Below are positions 32,098 through 43,654 of a DNA stretch of 64,000 nucleotides, piece after piece. The DNA lies in contig SPDT01000004.1 in NCBI GenBank assembly GCA_008477525.1, positions 2,604,001-2,668,000 on the forward strand. The letters run 5' to 3'. The position numbers and the translations under genes are program-made. Every line of letters starts with the position of its first letter. The stretch's first letter is position 1. A model generated the notes under the pieces. It was not told where the DNA came from. It did not search any database and saw nothing but the letters and a program-made list of their open reading frames with translations. The DNA comes from Hypomyces perniciosus. Lineage: Eukaryota > Ascomycota > Sordariomycetes > Hypocreales > Hypocreaceae.

Positions 32098-33698
32098 TAG
32101 TAGTTGTTGAGTCTGGGATTATTTTGTATTATATACCCACCCATTCGAGCCCTAGGTGAGTACCCTTCACACCCCACTTTGAAAGCCCATGCTTACATGA
32201 CTACGGAGTACATTAAATATGGATGGGCTTCGGGTAACTGTCAGGGCTGGCTGGCTCATAATGCTTCGGCAATATTGTGCGTCGTCTCTGTTCAACTCTG
32301 TGCCTACGAGTATATGCGGAGCACTTTGTACTTGTTTGATTTCTCAACAGCCATCTATTAATGGCAGGGACCTGTTCAGCCCCTCTCTCCCCGCGAAGTG
32401 CATACGCACAAAAAGGCCACCCCGCCCTCCTCCAGTTCTCGTATGATGGGGCCCAAAGTCCTGCAAAAAGTCCTGGGCTAGTACGAAGTACTTCGTACGG
32501 AGTGCGAGTAGAGGAGGTACATGGTGTTCTTGCAGCCGCACTTGGAACATTGGCCTTGGCCCCGCGGGTGCTTGTGCTGAACTGGCAACGGAGGCGTCCG
32601 TTTTGTTCTGTTATCAGAAGCCTTCAGTTTTTTGACAACAAAGACAGGCGTTGTATGTATTGGTACGTTGGGCATCTGGTTGGCCCTTCACCCCGCCACC
32701 AGAGGACGCCACCAGAGCAGCGCACGAGTATTAGCTGTTTGTGAGGACCCATGCACGATACATAACTCGTACCAGAGAGCCAGGGGGTGGAGATGCGATA
32801 GTACGAATAATAATAATACATACTACTACTATTATGTGGTCCTTGAGGCAGTTCTCCATCATCTGTACAAGAGACGGACGGCCTTTGATATGCATCGTCG
32901 GCATTTAGATGTAGTATACTATTACATATTAGTACATATCAACCAACTCAAAGTGTCCAACAGGATTCAATGTTGCCCCGCCATAATTAGGACGGCTCGA
33001 TACCTACCTATCCTACGAAACCTCAGCCGCACAACTACCCACAAGGACCACTCGGAAAACGGCTGCTGCACTCTAGCAGCTGTCGAGTATTATTATTGGC
33101 AACCAGGCGGCGGTAAATCTGTCGACGTCAAAGTGCTTAAGCCAGTCCACCTGCTAGTCTGGTCAGCTTAGGCCCCTGCTAGCAAGCAGCAAGTCCTTCA
33201 CAGCCCCAAAGGCATTTCACAAGCATCCGGCTCAGCCCTGTGTGGTCCGTCTGGTTCGCCCAACCCAGCCCAGTCCGGTCCAAGTCCATCCATCCATCCA
33301 TCGTCCTCGCGCTGAGAGCCGATTTTCCCTCGTGTTGCTAATTTCTGACTTTGAAGGTGTCGGGTGTGTGTGGGAAACCGTCCCTGCTAATCCCTAATAC
33401 TGCTGCCATATTCTTACTGCGTACGAGTACTATTACTACTCCGTACTGTACCTACTGTACCTGCTACTACTACCATCTGTCAGCCAGCCTGCCTCGCCAG
33501 CCAGCCATCCAAACATCACGGCACCGAGCCGACTAGCCCAATCTTGCCCCCAAGCCAGACCAGACCAGACCACCTGCTGCGCCTGAGACGCCTCCGCTAC
33601 GCCGACAGACACACGCCTTCGACTACCACTACCACCACCACTACTACTTCTTCTCTTCTTCTCCTCCCCCTTCCCCCCGATTCTCTCCTCCTCTCCAT
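32098..33698. other. Intergenic region, about 1.6 kb
   Basis: Upstream of the Hsp70-like gene. It contains an 18-bp perfect palindrome (32481-32498), CTACTACTATTA repeats, and a CT/CCA-rich leader (33540-33690) typical of fungal promoters. No gene seen. Confidence 0.55.
32481..32498. repeat. Perfect 18-bp palindrome GTACGAAGTACTTCGTAC
   Basis: The longest perfect palindrome noted in the window. It lies between the tRNA gene and the Hsp70-like gene, followed by GGAGTGCGAG. Confidence 0.95.
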
Positions 33699-36162
33699 AT
33701 GAGTTCTATGAACTCCCGCCTCAAGAGCTTCGGTTTCGGAAAACGCAAGTCCACCGCCAGCATCCAGAGTCCCCAGCAGGGCGCACCCCCCACCAGTACC
33801 CCTCCTCCGGGCCAAATACCTCAACACCAGCTCCCGCATCCCGGGCAGACGCCTCCTCCCGGCGCCGCGTCGTCGACGACCAGTCTCCCGATGAATCATC
33901 CAGGTCCGGGCAACCGTCCGCCGAGCTACTCAGCCGGTGCCTATCCTTCGCAGCCTCAGGGCACGCCGCTCGGCCGGACCAGTCCCCTCACGAACCAGAA
34001 CCGCACCCCGCCGACTCAGATGGCTGGAGGCCCGCCGCCTATCAACACCGGGGCGCCCGTTGGCTACCCGCCAAACATGAATCCCATGGGCCAGATCCCG
34101 CCGCAGATGCCTCCGCCTGGCGGTGCTCCTCCGGGCGGCCCTCCTGGCTTTGGCCAGCCCACCGGATACCCCCCCACTGGAGGACCATCGCCCCCTATGG
34201 CACAGCAGTTCCAGCAGAATAACCCTGCCGCTGAGGTTGAGGGGGCCAGCAGAAGCAAAGCCCAGCTCATCGTTGGTATCGATTTTGTTAGTACCCCCCA
34301 GGCCCCTTTGACAAAAGACTGGCCCTTCTAACAGCCGACGTGCGCTCAGGGTACTACTTTCTCCGGTGTCGCTTTCGCCTTTGCGACGAACAACGAGGCC
34401 AAGGAAGACATCATTACCGAATGGCCAGGCGCGGGTTCATACACGAAGCAAAAGGTCAGTAGATCCAGACTGCTCTGTCTGTTCTACGCCAGACAAGAAG
34501 AGTTGGGACTAAGACTAATGATCAACAGATCCCTACCGTTCTCTACTATGATCAGTATCAGAAAGTTGTCGGCTGGGGTCCAGATATTGCCGATGCTCTG
34601 GCTCCCACCGGCTATCCTAAGCAAGGCGTACAAAAGGTGGAGTGGTTTAAGCTGCAGCTGATGCTCAGCGGCAACACCTATATTGACCCTATCAACTTGC
34701 CGCCTCTGCCCCCTGGAAAGACCGAGATCGATGTCGCCGCCGATTATCTCTTCAAGCTTCGTCAAGCCATGCGATCGTCCCTGCAGAAGACTTTGGGTGA
34801 GGTGTTCAACCGAGAGGAGCGCAACATTCGATACTACCTGACCGTGCCCGCCATTTGGAATGATGCAGGCAAGGCTGCCACCCGAGCAGCAGCTATTCAG
34901 GCCGGCTTCCTCCGTGACGAAAACGATAACCGACTGACCCTCGTCTCCGAGCCCGAGGCTGCCGCCCTGTTTTGCTCCAAGACTGGCCTGCTCAACCTCA
35001 AGGTCCACGACGCAGTGCTGATCGTCGATTGCGGCGGTGGCACTGTTGATTTGATCGCATACGAAGTCGAGGACGAGAACCCGTTCACAGTCGCTGAGTG
35101 TACGGCCGGATCAGGCGATTCTTGCGGCTCCACTGCCCTGAATCGTAACTTCAGCAACATCCTGAGGACCAAGATCCGAAAGATGAAGCTGCCCGATGGA
35201 TCGAAGACTGCCGGTCGTGTTTACGCCAAGTGTATCATGGACTTTGAGAACCGAATCAAGGCTGATTTCCGAAACAACGGCCAGAAGTGGGCTGTCGATG
35301 TCGGCATTGAGGCTGAGTTCCCCGAGGCTGGCATCGAGGAGGGCTACATGACCTTTACCAACGAGGAAATTCTGCAGTGCTTTGAGCCCGTAGTAAACCG
35401 GATTCTGGAACTGGTACGAAACCAGATTATTGCCATCCAGGCCCAGAACCGAGCGCTACAGAACATCCTGGTGGTGGGTGGTTTCGGCGCGTCCGAATAC
35501 CTCTTTCAGCAGATCAAGCTTCATGTACCCCCTCAGTTCCAATCCAAGGTGGTCCGTCCTATGGACTCAGTGGCCGCCATCGTGAAAGGTGCGGTTACCG
35601 CTGGTATCACGGAGCGTGTCATTACCCACAGAATTGCCCGTCGCCACTACCTTATGGCCACGCTGCAACCTTTCAAGGAGGGTTACCACCCAGAGGCGTA
35701 CCGTGTGCCTTCACTTGATGGAAAGGATCGATGCAAGTTCACCAGGCAGATTTTCGTCCACAAGGGCCAGAAGGTCAAGAATGGCGAGCCTTACAAGGTG
35801 TCATTCTTCCGACAAGTTGCTCCCGGAGCCACCCTTATGTATGAAGATATTCTGTATGCCTGCGACGATGATGTTTGCCCCGAGTACACAAAGGATCCCC
35901 GTAAGTTGCCGATTGTCGCGTTTTCGTCATGTAGGGTGGTATTATACTAACTGTTTGACCAGGCATCAAGGAGGTCGTCACTCTCACGTCTGACCTGTCC
36001 CGCAAGAACCTCGAAAAGGACTTTGAACGGATGGACACCCCTCAGGGTACATTTTACCGAGTCTACTTTGACATCTATCTGACTCTGGATGGCTCAGAAT
36101 TCAGTGCGGAACTTGTATGCCAAGGCGAAGTTATGGGCCGTTGCAGAGCTCGTTTCAGGTAG
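33699..36162 (+). CDS. Hsp70-like ATPase with proline-rich N-terminal extension
   Basis: Exons 33699-34286, 34350-34454, 34529-35900 and 35963-36162; 754 residues. The first 185 or so residues are Pro/Gly/Gln-rich and disordered (GYPPNMNPMGQIPPQMPPPG). They are followed by an actin/Hsp70 nucleotide-binding fold: VGIDF|GTTFSGVAF (phosphate-1), LIVDCGGGTVDLI (phosphate-2) and LVVGGFGASEYLF (adenosine). There is no canonical substrate-binding domain or EEVD end; the C-terminus resembles HSPA12-like fungal proteins (EVVTLTSDLSRKN...). It is therefore probably not a classical chaperone and its role is unknown. All four exons join in frame with GTTAGT, GTCAGT and GTAAGT donors. Confidence 0.85.
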
Positions 36163-37273
36163 TCCGGGTTACAGTTGAGAGGGCTCACATACACTTTTGC
36201 GCATAATTTTTTTTACGTCCAATGCTTCAATGGAGACAGGCAACACAAGTGGATCTCAAGAAGAAGAGCATGATGCCTTTCCATGATTGCGGTCAACATA
36301 AACGGGCATGAGACGGGTCTTGACGTTCCAAGGGAAAAGAGAGCATTTGAGGGGTGGTCCCCATGCAACCAGGTAGGGCGATATGGATGGTCCTTTATGA
36401 TTATGTTGAAGGAGGGTTGATTACAATGTTGGATCGGGTCTTTGAAAGTAGAGGGAATCAAGGTGACAGCGTGATGATTGACGACTTCTCTCACTTTATG
36501 ATTGGGGAGGTGGATACATGAATTAAAGAACATTACGATGGGCGATGTCGTTGATAGACAATCGAATCTGGCTAGAACAAAGAACAGACTCAGTCTATAT
36601 TGTGCTATTTTAGCTCTGATAAGGGCCTGCGTCTATCCTTGATCAAGTGAGTGTCTATCAAAGAAGTGTCCCTTTTAGAGGCGTCATTGATCACAGTCTA
36701 GAGAAGAGGGTCCGCCTTTCCCTAGGTATCGTGAACAGATACAGCTCAACTCGCTCTTGCTTGATACCAACTCTTCCCAATCCACAGAAGATCATTACCA
36801 GCGGCCCATCATGGATTCGTTGATCCTCTCCATTCTTCGTTCTTCATCATCTTCATCAAACATCCTCCTGCTGGCCAGGTCATTATATATTTAATCCTTT
36901 GGCCTCGCCTGCGCCCCCTGAGAGTTGCCCTTCTCCCCTTAGTTTTCATTCTAACTTTTATGCATCAACGCCACGGCCAAAGTATCGACTTATTTTGTTT
37001 ACAACACGCGAGCTTTGGATCTGTAGTCTGTTCATTTCTCTCCTCGCGCGTTCTGTCGCGTCGTTTATAGCCTCTGGGTCAGCCTTTTCTCCAGCCTATC
37101 CACCCCTGCCTTTTCTCCAGCGAAGATATTGGGTTGTCTACGTTGGCCAACGAAGCACAGTTCTGTATCGCTCTCCTTACCGCCGTCTTTCCCTCTCGTT
37201 TGCGCTGGCTTAACCTTGTGGGCTCCTTGTCGACTCTGCCAGGTCTGGATATACAGCAGCATTATCAGGAATC
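36163..37273. other. Intergenic region, about 1.1 kb
   Basis: Downstream of the Hsp70-like gene; the last part is a CT-rich leader for the next gene. No gene seen. Confidence 0.55.
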
Positions 37274-38547
37274 ATGCTGTACTCAACGCATCGCAGACGC
37301 GGTCTCATGAATCCGCTGCTGGTTTTAGTCCTAGTCCTCGGAGCATTGCTTCCATGCGTCCAGTCAGCAGAACACAACTGGCAGGCTGCTTTCTTCCGCA
37401 CAAACCTACAGAAGCGCCGGATCCCAGCAAGGCGAGGACCTCCCACAGATTCGGCGGAGAAGATTCCACTTGTGGTGACAAACAAGTGTGAGGCGACAAT
37501 ATGGCCTGGCATTGCCACTCAGGCCGGGACAGGGCCTGGAATTGGAGGATTCGAACTCGAGTCGAACAAAACCAGAACACTATGGGTTGGCCCAGATTGG
37601 CAAGGTCGAGTTTGGGGACGAACGAACTGTACCGTCAACGGAGAGTCTTGTGCCTGCAAGACGGGGGATTGTTTCGCAAAGCTGGACTGTGAGTTCAGTG
37701 TAAGTGATTGCCCCTGATGAACTTGAACCCCCCTGAGAAGTCGTCTAACTATCGCCAGGGAGCAACACCTGCAACGCTGGCCGAATTCAACCTCGCCGGT
37801 GGCGTTAACAACATGCAGACCTTTTATGACATCTCCCTCGTCGATGGCTACAACTTGCCCATGGCCATCAATTACATTCCAGCAAAGAATACCTCATTCA
37901 TCCCGCCCAACTTGACCAATTGTGTTTGCATTGCAACCGCCGGTTGGGTGTTCTCCAGAGCCGGCAACGGGACTTTCTATTCCAATGATTCATTCCCTGT
38001 TCCCTTGGAGGATCAGGAGACAAATGAGAGTATAGGCAACTGGTGCCCATGGCCGAACCTCGCCTTTCCTCCTACTCAGCCGAGCAGCGGCATTTATCCC
38101 TACCCCGATGACAACGTTCAGCGCCCTGCTTTCTCCCCTTGCAACAGTGCCTGTGCTGCGACAGGAACCGACAAAGATTGCTGCATCGGGAAATACCACG
38201 ACCCCAACATATGCAAGCCCTCGGAATACAGCAAGTCGGTCAAGGCAATCTGCCCGGATGCCTACAGCTTTGCCTTTGATGATCAGCAATCAACATTTAT
38301 CATCCCCAAGGGCGGCGGCTGGGAAGTGGTACTGTGTCCCGCAGGCCGTTCGACGGATATCCTGCGCAAGCTGGGAAAGGAGATGTTCGAGCTAGCGAGT
38401 GGAAACAAGATATCGGCATTGAGCTTGAGGCGACTCAGGAACGCAACCTACATCAGATCTGGGCGAGGAGCGGCGAGTGGAATGAGACCTCGGCTGGCAA
38501 TGTTCATGACGGCTGTCTTGATAGGCGGAGGCTGGGCAATGCTATGA
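37274..38547 (+). CDS. Thaumatin-like secreted protein, probably GPI-anchored
   Basis: Exons 37274-37699 and 37759-38547; 404 residues. Thaumatin-like proteins bind or cut beta-1,3-glucan and occur in fungal walls. The N-terminus has a hydrophobic signal (LLVLVLVLGALLPCVQSA). The mature part opens LVVTNKCEATIWPGIATQAG, the thaumatin start, and continues with WVGPDWQGRVWGRTNC, LAEFNL and YDISLVDGYNLP (family signature), CPDAYSFAFDD, and many Cys. The C-terminus has a small-residue stretch (GAASG) and then a hydrophobic tail, as in GPI signals. An alternative start at MNPLLVL (11 codons later) would also give a signal peptide. The intron is GTAAGT...CGCCAG, 59 bp. Confidence 0.9.
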
Positions 38548-38912
38548 GAAGGTTCGTTTTCAACCTCGAGGAGTCACTTGTAAATAACGCTTAGAACACA
38601 CGAATGTACCCCTTAGTTTTGTTGTTGCTCGCACGAATGCAGCCATAAAGTGCTATGCTTCAAGTTCAGTAGTCTTTGTGTGCATGACAGTGCAGATCTA
38701 GCGTTTCGCCACATCTCATCTCATAAAACCTACGTATGCCCAGACATTGTTTCTCTCTCTTTCTCTCTCTTTCTCTCATAAATAATGCGTATGTGCTTGA
38801 TTAAACCCTCAACGCCGCCCTTGGCCAGATCATCAGGCTTCTTTTTCTTTTCTCTCTTCTTCTCTTCTTTGCTGTGCATATCCACCGACTCTGCGATATC
38901 AGAGCTGATCGA
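38548..38912. other. Convergent intergenic region
   Basis: 365 bp between the 3' ends of the thaumatin-like and ankyrin genes, with a CTTTCTCT repeat near 38750. No gene seen. Confidence 0.6.
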
Positions 38913-39742
38913 CTATCGCTTGTTGTTCTTCTTTGCCTTTCTCCTGCGCTCCCACTCCGCCCTCTCCTCCTCATCACTACCGCTGAACTCGGCATCCTCA
39001 TCGCTCTCATCGTCATCACTGTCTTGAGCAGCAGCAGCAGCTCCGCCGGATTTCTTGCTCCCGCCATCAACGCTCACGCTGACGAAATCACCAGCATTCT
39101 GATTAGCGTAGTCGTGCTTCTGGATCAGCAAGCGGAGGTCCTTGTTCCGCGGGTCGACGAGCTGGAGGGCGGTGAGGCCGCCTTTGTTCTTGACGCGCGG
39201 GTTGGAGCCGGCTTCGAGCATCATCTCGATGAGGGCGTGGCCGAAGGAGCGCTGGGCGGGGGGTTCGGCGTTGAGCCAGCGGATGGCGGAGTGTAAGGGG
39301 GTGTCGCCTTCGAGGCGGTTGATGGGGTCGCATTCGAAGTCGGGTTGGTCGAGGAGGAGGTCGATGACGTCGTCTGGATGGTGGTGATGTTAGGACTGTA
39401 AAGTACGTTGGTGTGATAAGGGGGATGAACGGACAGTTACCGCGGGAGGCGGCTTCGTGGTATAGGTGGTTGCCCATGACGGTGGTGGTCTCGTTGAGGA
39501 GCTTGGTGATTTGAGCCTCGGATTTGCCGTCCAGGAGTTCGCCTAGGAGCTCGGTGTTGTCGCGACGGCAGGCTTCGATGAGGAGCTCCTCGACGGATGC
39601 GCCCTGGAGATTGCGTTGTTAGTCTCTGTTTTCTGCATTCTTTCCCCCCGTGCTGTCTCCCATCTTGGTAGCTCGCTTTCTACCCATGACAAGAGAGATG
39701 AGTAGTTTAGGGGTTGCTCACTTCATGCTCTTCTTCACCCAT
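38913..39742 (-). CDS. Ankyrin-repeat protein, acidic C-terminus
   Basis: Complement of exons 39722-39742, 39441-39603 and 38913-39373; 214 residues. The first exon encodes only MGEEEHE and the joins preserve frame (GTGAGC / CTCCAG; GTAACT / ATCCAG). Ankyrin-type repeats run from EELLIEACRRDN through GDTPLHSAIRWLN to GGLTALQLVDPRNKDL. The tail has an acidic patch (DSDDDESDEDAEFSGSDEEE) and ends with basic KKNNKR. It is conserved in size and layout with small fungal ankyrin proteins, but I cannot name an orthologue. It is divergent from the Pol III gene. Confidence 0.85.
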
Positions 39743-40337
39743 CTTGATCTGCTGGCGAGTATGTATGTATGCTCGCAAGGCGCTGACGTGGGGTTTCGAC
39801 AAAGAGGGGCACCTGAGGACGATGCCAGAGGCTGTAGCGGCTCTGTGTGCGAGATAGAAGCTACCCGGTGCTTAAGCAAGTCACAGAATCACTCTTTAAG
39901 GAGAGATTACTGTCCCGCTTATTCGCTGGGAGGAGAGTCGTGGGAATGGCGGTGATAGTGGAGAGTCGGAGGCGCAAGGCGAAATCGATGTCGCGGCAGC
40001 TTTAGGCCCTTTGGCGTCCAGCCATGCATTTCATGGAGGGGTCCATTGCCTGAGCGTTTGGGGGGGTTTCAGGGGCTCGGCGGGGGTTGACGTGACCCTC
40101 TGTAAAGCCGCTGTAATTTTAGCGCTGTGATCGCTAAGGCGGGAATTGATTGGTGCCCGGCAGTTTGCAGCGAACTTGGACCCCACCATGAAAGAATTCC
40201 GTCCCAGAGGCTTTGGCCATTGGTGAGATTTTTCTTTTGGCTGAACAATCGCTGCTTGCAACCATACATTATCAATTATAGCGATATCTATTAGACCTCC
40301 ACTCTCACTATCAGAGAAGAGACACTCTGCCGCCATC
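39743..40337. promoter_or_regulatory. Shared divergent promoter region (ankyrin / Pol III C11)
   Basis: 595 bp between divergent starts. No gene seen. Confidence 0.45.
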
Positions 40338-40735
40338 ATGCTTCTCTGTAAGCTACCGACCAACAAACCATCGTCAGACGAGTCTATCTAACCAAACATG
40401 CCTCACACACAGTCTGCCCGCACTGCGCAAACATCCTGACCGTCTCATTGACGCTCAACCGCCAGAATCGCCTCGAATGTAGAACCTGTCCCTTCGAGCA
40501 CGCCATCACAGACCCCGTCTTCTCGCGCCGCGTCTTCGAGCGTAAGGAAAGGGAGGACGTCTTTGGAGGGCCGGGCGCCTGGGACAATGCGCAAAAGACC
40601 AAAGTGCAGTGCCCTGCGGAGGGCTGCAATGGCGAGCTGGCAGCCTTTTTCCAAGTGCAGATTAGGAGTGCTGATGAGCCGATGACGAGTTTCTTCAAGT
40701 GCATGGCTTGCGGCCATCGGTGGCGCGAGAACTAG
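40338..40735 (+). CDS. RPC11: RNA polymerase III subunit C11 (Rpc11/RPC10)
   Basis: Exons 40338-40347 and 40413-40735; 110 residues, exactly the yeast length. C11 is the Pol III subunit for RNA cleavage, termination and re-initiation. The N-terminal zinc ribbon is C5/C8 and C26/C29; the C-terminal TFIIS-like ribbon is C70/C75 and C100/C103, with the catalytic acidic pair in QIRSADEPM (D91 E92). The first exon has only 10 coding bases (ATG CTT CTC T); the join gives MLLFCPHCANIL. It converges on the Med31 gene with 240 bp between stop codons. Confidence 0.96.
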
Positions 40736-40975
40736 TGGATGAATGGTTTTTTTACTGCAGTGGTTTTATTCTGGCGTTGAGGGCATGGAAAGGATGGAGT
40801 TTGGCGATCAGGTTATTTTGTTCGGAATCGAGCCAGCTTTTCTTTGTAGACGTCATAGAGTATGTCGCGAGGACAATTAGATGCCCCGGCTCGCATTGAT
40901 CTTGTTTTGGCAATCGCTGGTTCGTCTCGTAATGGGTGGTGTCGTTTGCCCATGAATGCTCTTCGGCCCGCTGCC

Positions 40976-41413
40976 TCAGGGCTCGCGGTGCCACTGGACC
41001 GACGCCTTCATCTCCTCCTCAACCAGCCGCTGGACCAAGTCCGGACTCATGATATCCTGTCTAAACCTCTCCTGCTGGAGAAGCTCGAGATGTCGCAGCG
41101 TCGGTCCCGGATAGATGAGGTACTTGAGATACGGCGGCTTGGTCCAGTACTGCAGGTAGGCCAGATACGCGACGAAGGCGGGCTGCGTGAGGAGCTTCTG
41201 GGAGGCGAGGTGGTTCAGGTAGTAAGGATTGGCGAGGGACTGGATGAACTGCCGCATTGCGTTAGAACAGGGGGCAGAGATTGAGGAGAGGATTCGGTTT
41301 ACCTCGAGTTCGATCTCGAAGCGCGAGTAGCCTCCATACTTGGGTTCTTCATTGCCAGTGGGGAGCGGCGGATGAGATGCCGTGGGTACGTCTTGAGAGA
41401 AAGCCGATGCCAT
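40976..41413 (-). CDS. MED31: Mediator complex subunit 31
   Basis: Complement of exons 41303-41413 and 40976-41248; 127 residues, equal to yeast Med31. It links Mediator to RNA polymerase II during transcription initiation. The Med31 core is FEIELE|FIQSLANPYYLNHLA, followed by AFVAYLAYLQYWTKPPYLKYL. The 54-bp intron (GTAAAC...GCGGCAG) is itself open in frame, so an unspliced reading would insert 18 unrelated residues between ELE and FIQ; the family requires removal. It is divergent from the phosphoesterase gene. Confidence 0.96.
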   Translation of the reverse strand: MASAFSQDVPTASHPPLPTGNEEPKYGGYSRFEIELEVNRILSSISAPCSNAMRQFIQSLANPYYLNHLASQKLLTQPAFVAYLAYLQYWTKPPYLKYLIYPGPTLRHLELLQQERFRQDIMSPDLVQRLVEEEMKASVQWHREP

Positions 41414-41984
41414 TTCCGAGTTCGCAATGCAGAGGTGTTGCTGATGATACGAATCAGATTCTAATCGTGTGCAAGTATGCGCAGAGGTCAGGATTCATAT
41501 CGTTGAAAGCTGCAAGTCCACTGGCCCTTGCGCTCTGGAGTTAGTGGTTAGTGGCTAACATGGAAGCACAGGGGGGATAATGCAAGCCGCTCTCCCCACA
41601 CTCGAAGTACACCTTACATTACCTAACCACCAGATATTAATAGTGGTCATTGTCCAAGTCATCCATGGATTCAGCCTCCAATAACAAAGCGCTCTACGAA
41701 GTACAGCATCTGCCTGTCTTCTAGCAGAGACAGGTGGTGCCTTTTCGGATTTCGTATCCCAGGCTACATTTCTCGTTGCCTTCTGGCCGGCAAAGCTACT
41801 GCTGCTGCCTAGAACTTGTAAGAACAGTTGATTGTACTTCGTACAAGTGGCCGTTTCTACAGACCACGGTTGTGTATATCAACTCTCTCTCACTCACTAT
41901 CATCATATTAAGCCAGTCCTCACTCAACTCCTCACTCTTCCCATAATACAGAAAGACCATCATACAGAAAGACCATCATATAGA
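41414..41984. promoter_or_regulatory. Shared divergent promoter region (Med31 / phosphoesterase)
   Basis: 571 bp between divergent starts, with TACTTCGTACAAG near 41836. A repeated CAGAAAGACCATCATA lies just before the downstream ATG. No gene seen. Confidence 0.5.
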
Positions 41985-43148
41985 ATGTCCGCCTCTTCAT
42001 CTACCCCCTCATCCAGTGCTACTATCAAGACTCGCTTCCTCATCATCTCCGACACCCACAACGCCAAACCCCAGACCAAAGACGACAACCCCTGGGATAC
42101 CGAAGATGAACTCAGCACGAAGAAGGGTCTTTCCATGGCAGCCACGGGCTACCGCGAGCCGTTAGCTGAAGCCGATGTCGTTCTTCACTGCGGCGATCTC
42201 ACCAAACGCGGTCACCCACCAGAGTTTCAAAGAGCCTTCGAGGTATTGCGCCGCATGCGTGCGCCTCTGAAGCTTGTCATAGGCGGCAACCATGACTCTG
42301 CTCTCGATGAGCGCTTCTATTTGGATAAGGTCGGTGCGCATCCTAGCGAATATGCCGAGGTATGCCAGACCATCAAGGAGGCCGAGCAGGATGGCGTCAA
42401 GTATCTTACCGAGGGGACGCATACCTTTGACCTCGCCAATGGGGCTAGGCTACGCATCTTCGTGAGCCAGTTCACCCCCAAATTCGGATACTGGGCTTTT
42501 CAATACTATCATGGCGAACATGTGTTTGATATCCCCCCGGGAGTGGACATCGCCATGACGCATGGGCCGGCACTAGGTGTCCTGGATGTAACAGGTCAAG
42601 GCGTCAATGCCGGCTGCAGCACTCTGTTCAAGTCCATCTACCGTGCCAAACCCAAGATCCACTGCTTCGGACACATCCACGAAGGTTGGGGCGCCTACCT
42701 CGCCCAGTGGAAACCCAACCCAGACGATGAACATGGTGGTCGGCCTACCGCGGAAGACACCGTCGCCCAGCCCGGTATCTTGAGCCAGATACAGTCAACA
42801 TTAGGAGCCTATATCCCTCAGTTGAAGGACAAGTCAACTGATCAGAAAGACAACCGGCCTATCGTACGCGACACCGTCATCGACGGTTCAAAGTCGCGCC
42901 TCATTCAAAACCTCAAAGACTTCAAGCCCAAGCCCTCAGAAGAGGAGATGTCCGTGGCAGAAGAGAAGCACAAGCGACTGATCCGAATGAGCAAGCAGCG
43001 CGGCTTCCACATTGATCTAACAGAGGGCGAGAATCAGCTCAGGGAGGGGGAGCAGACGCTGTTTGTGAATGCAGCGATTATGGATCATTCATATCGCCCG
43101 ACGCATATGCCTTGGTTGGTTGATGTGAACCTACCGAGAGCAGACTGA
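41985..43148 (+). CDS. Calcineurin-like metallophosphoesterase
   Basis: A single exon of 387 residues. Dinuclear metal phosphoesterase motifs appear in order: LIISDTHN (D23, H25), LHCGDLTKRG, VIGGNHD, MTHGPALG and CFGHIHEGWG. This matches the MPPED/UPF0046-like branch common in fungi. There is no signal peptide. The C-terminal third (a linker with DKSTDQKDNRP, then HKRLIRMSKQRGFHIDLTEGE) closes with NAAIMDHSYRPTHMPWLVDV, which matches the end of the same family. The substrate is unknown; cyclic nucleotides are possible. The start is the first ATG before the motif block; the open frame extends upstream without an ATG of good context. Confidence 0.9.
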   Translation: MSASSSTPSSSATIKTRFLIISDTHNAKPQTKDDNPWDTEDELSTKKGLSMAATGYREPLAEADVVLHCGDLTKRGHPPEFQRAFEVLRRMRAPLKLVIGGNHDSALDERFYLDKVGAHPSEYAEVCQTIKEAEQDGVKYLTEGTHTFDLANGARLRIFVSQFTPKFGYWAFQYYHGEHVFDIPPGVDIAMTHGPALGVLDVTGQGVNAGCSTLFKSIYRAKPKIHCFGHIHEGWGAYLAQWKPNPDDEHGGRPTAEDTVAQPGILSQIQSTLGAYIPQLKDKSTDQKDNRPIVRDTVIDGSKSRLIQNLKDFKPKPSEEEMSVAEEKHKRLIRMSKQRGFHIDLTEGENQLREGEQTLFVNAAIMDHSYRPTHMPWLVDVNLPRAD

Positions 43149-43654
43149 GTGGTCTTTTTTTTCTTCCCCTCTTTCTTCTCTTTTTTTTCTCTACAAGAAT
43201 CCTCTATTCATCTATACCCGGCTGCAAGACAGATAGAAGTTGTATAGATAGAGCATTGTTATGGTTGTTACCAGAGATGTGTATGGATAATGAATATGGG
43301 TGGATTGACAATGGAATGATCATCAGAAGCAAGCATGTAATTATCGACAAGCCAAGAGGCGTCAGGCAGTGTTTGGTGCATCAAAAGCAAGTCAAACAAA
43401 TACCCTAGCCCCATGTATCACCAAGATCGTTTTGAAACATTCGTGTTTTAATGAGCAGCCGTTAGGCCACAGTCATAAACTGGATTATTGAGCTATTAAG
43501 TACTCGATCAGAATAAGAAACCCTTTCCACAGGGTCATGACCCCAATCGCAAATATTCAGCCACACGCCATTGAATTATGATTCATCACGTCGTGATGGC
43601 ATATTATATCCCATGCCGAAACGAACAACTCCTAGACATTACCCCTCCTGGTAT
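43149..43654. other. Convergent intergenic region
   Basis: 506 bp between two 3' ends, with T-rich tracts after the phosphoesterase stop. No gene seen. Confidence 0.6.

Noticed and set aside
37545..37570. GGATTCGAACTCGA resembling a tRNA T-arm
   Set aside because: It lies in the coding sequence of the thaumatin-like gene and no cloverleaf can be formed around it.
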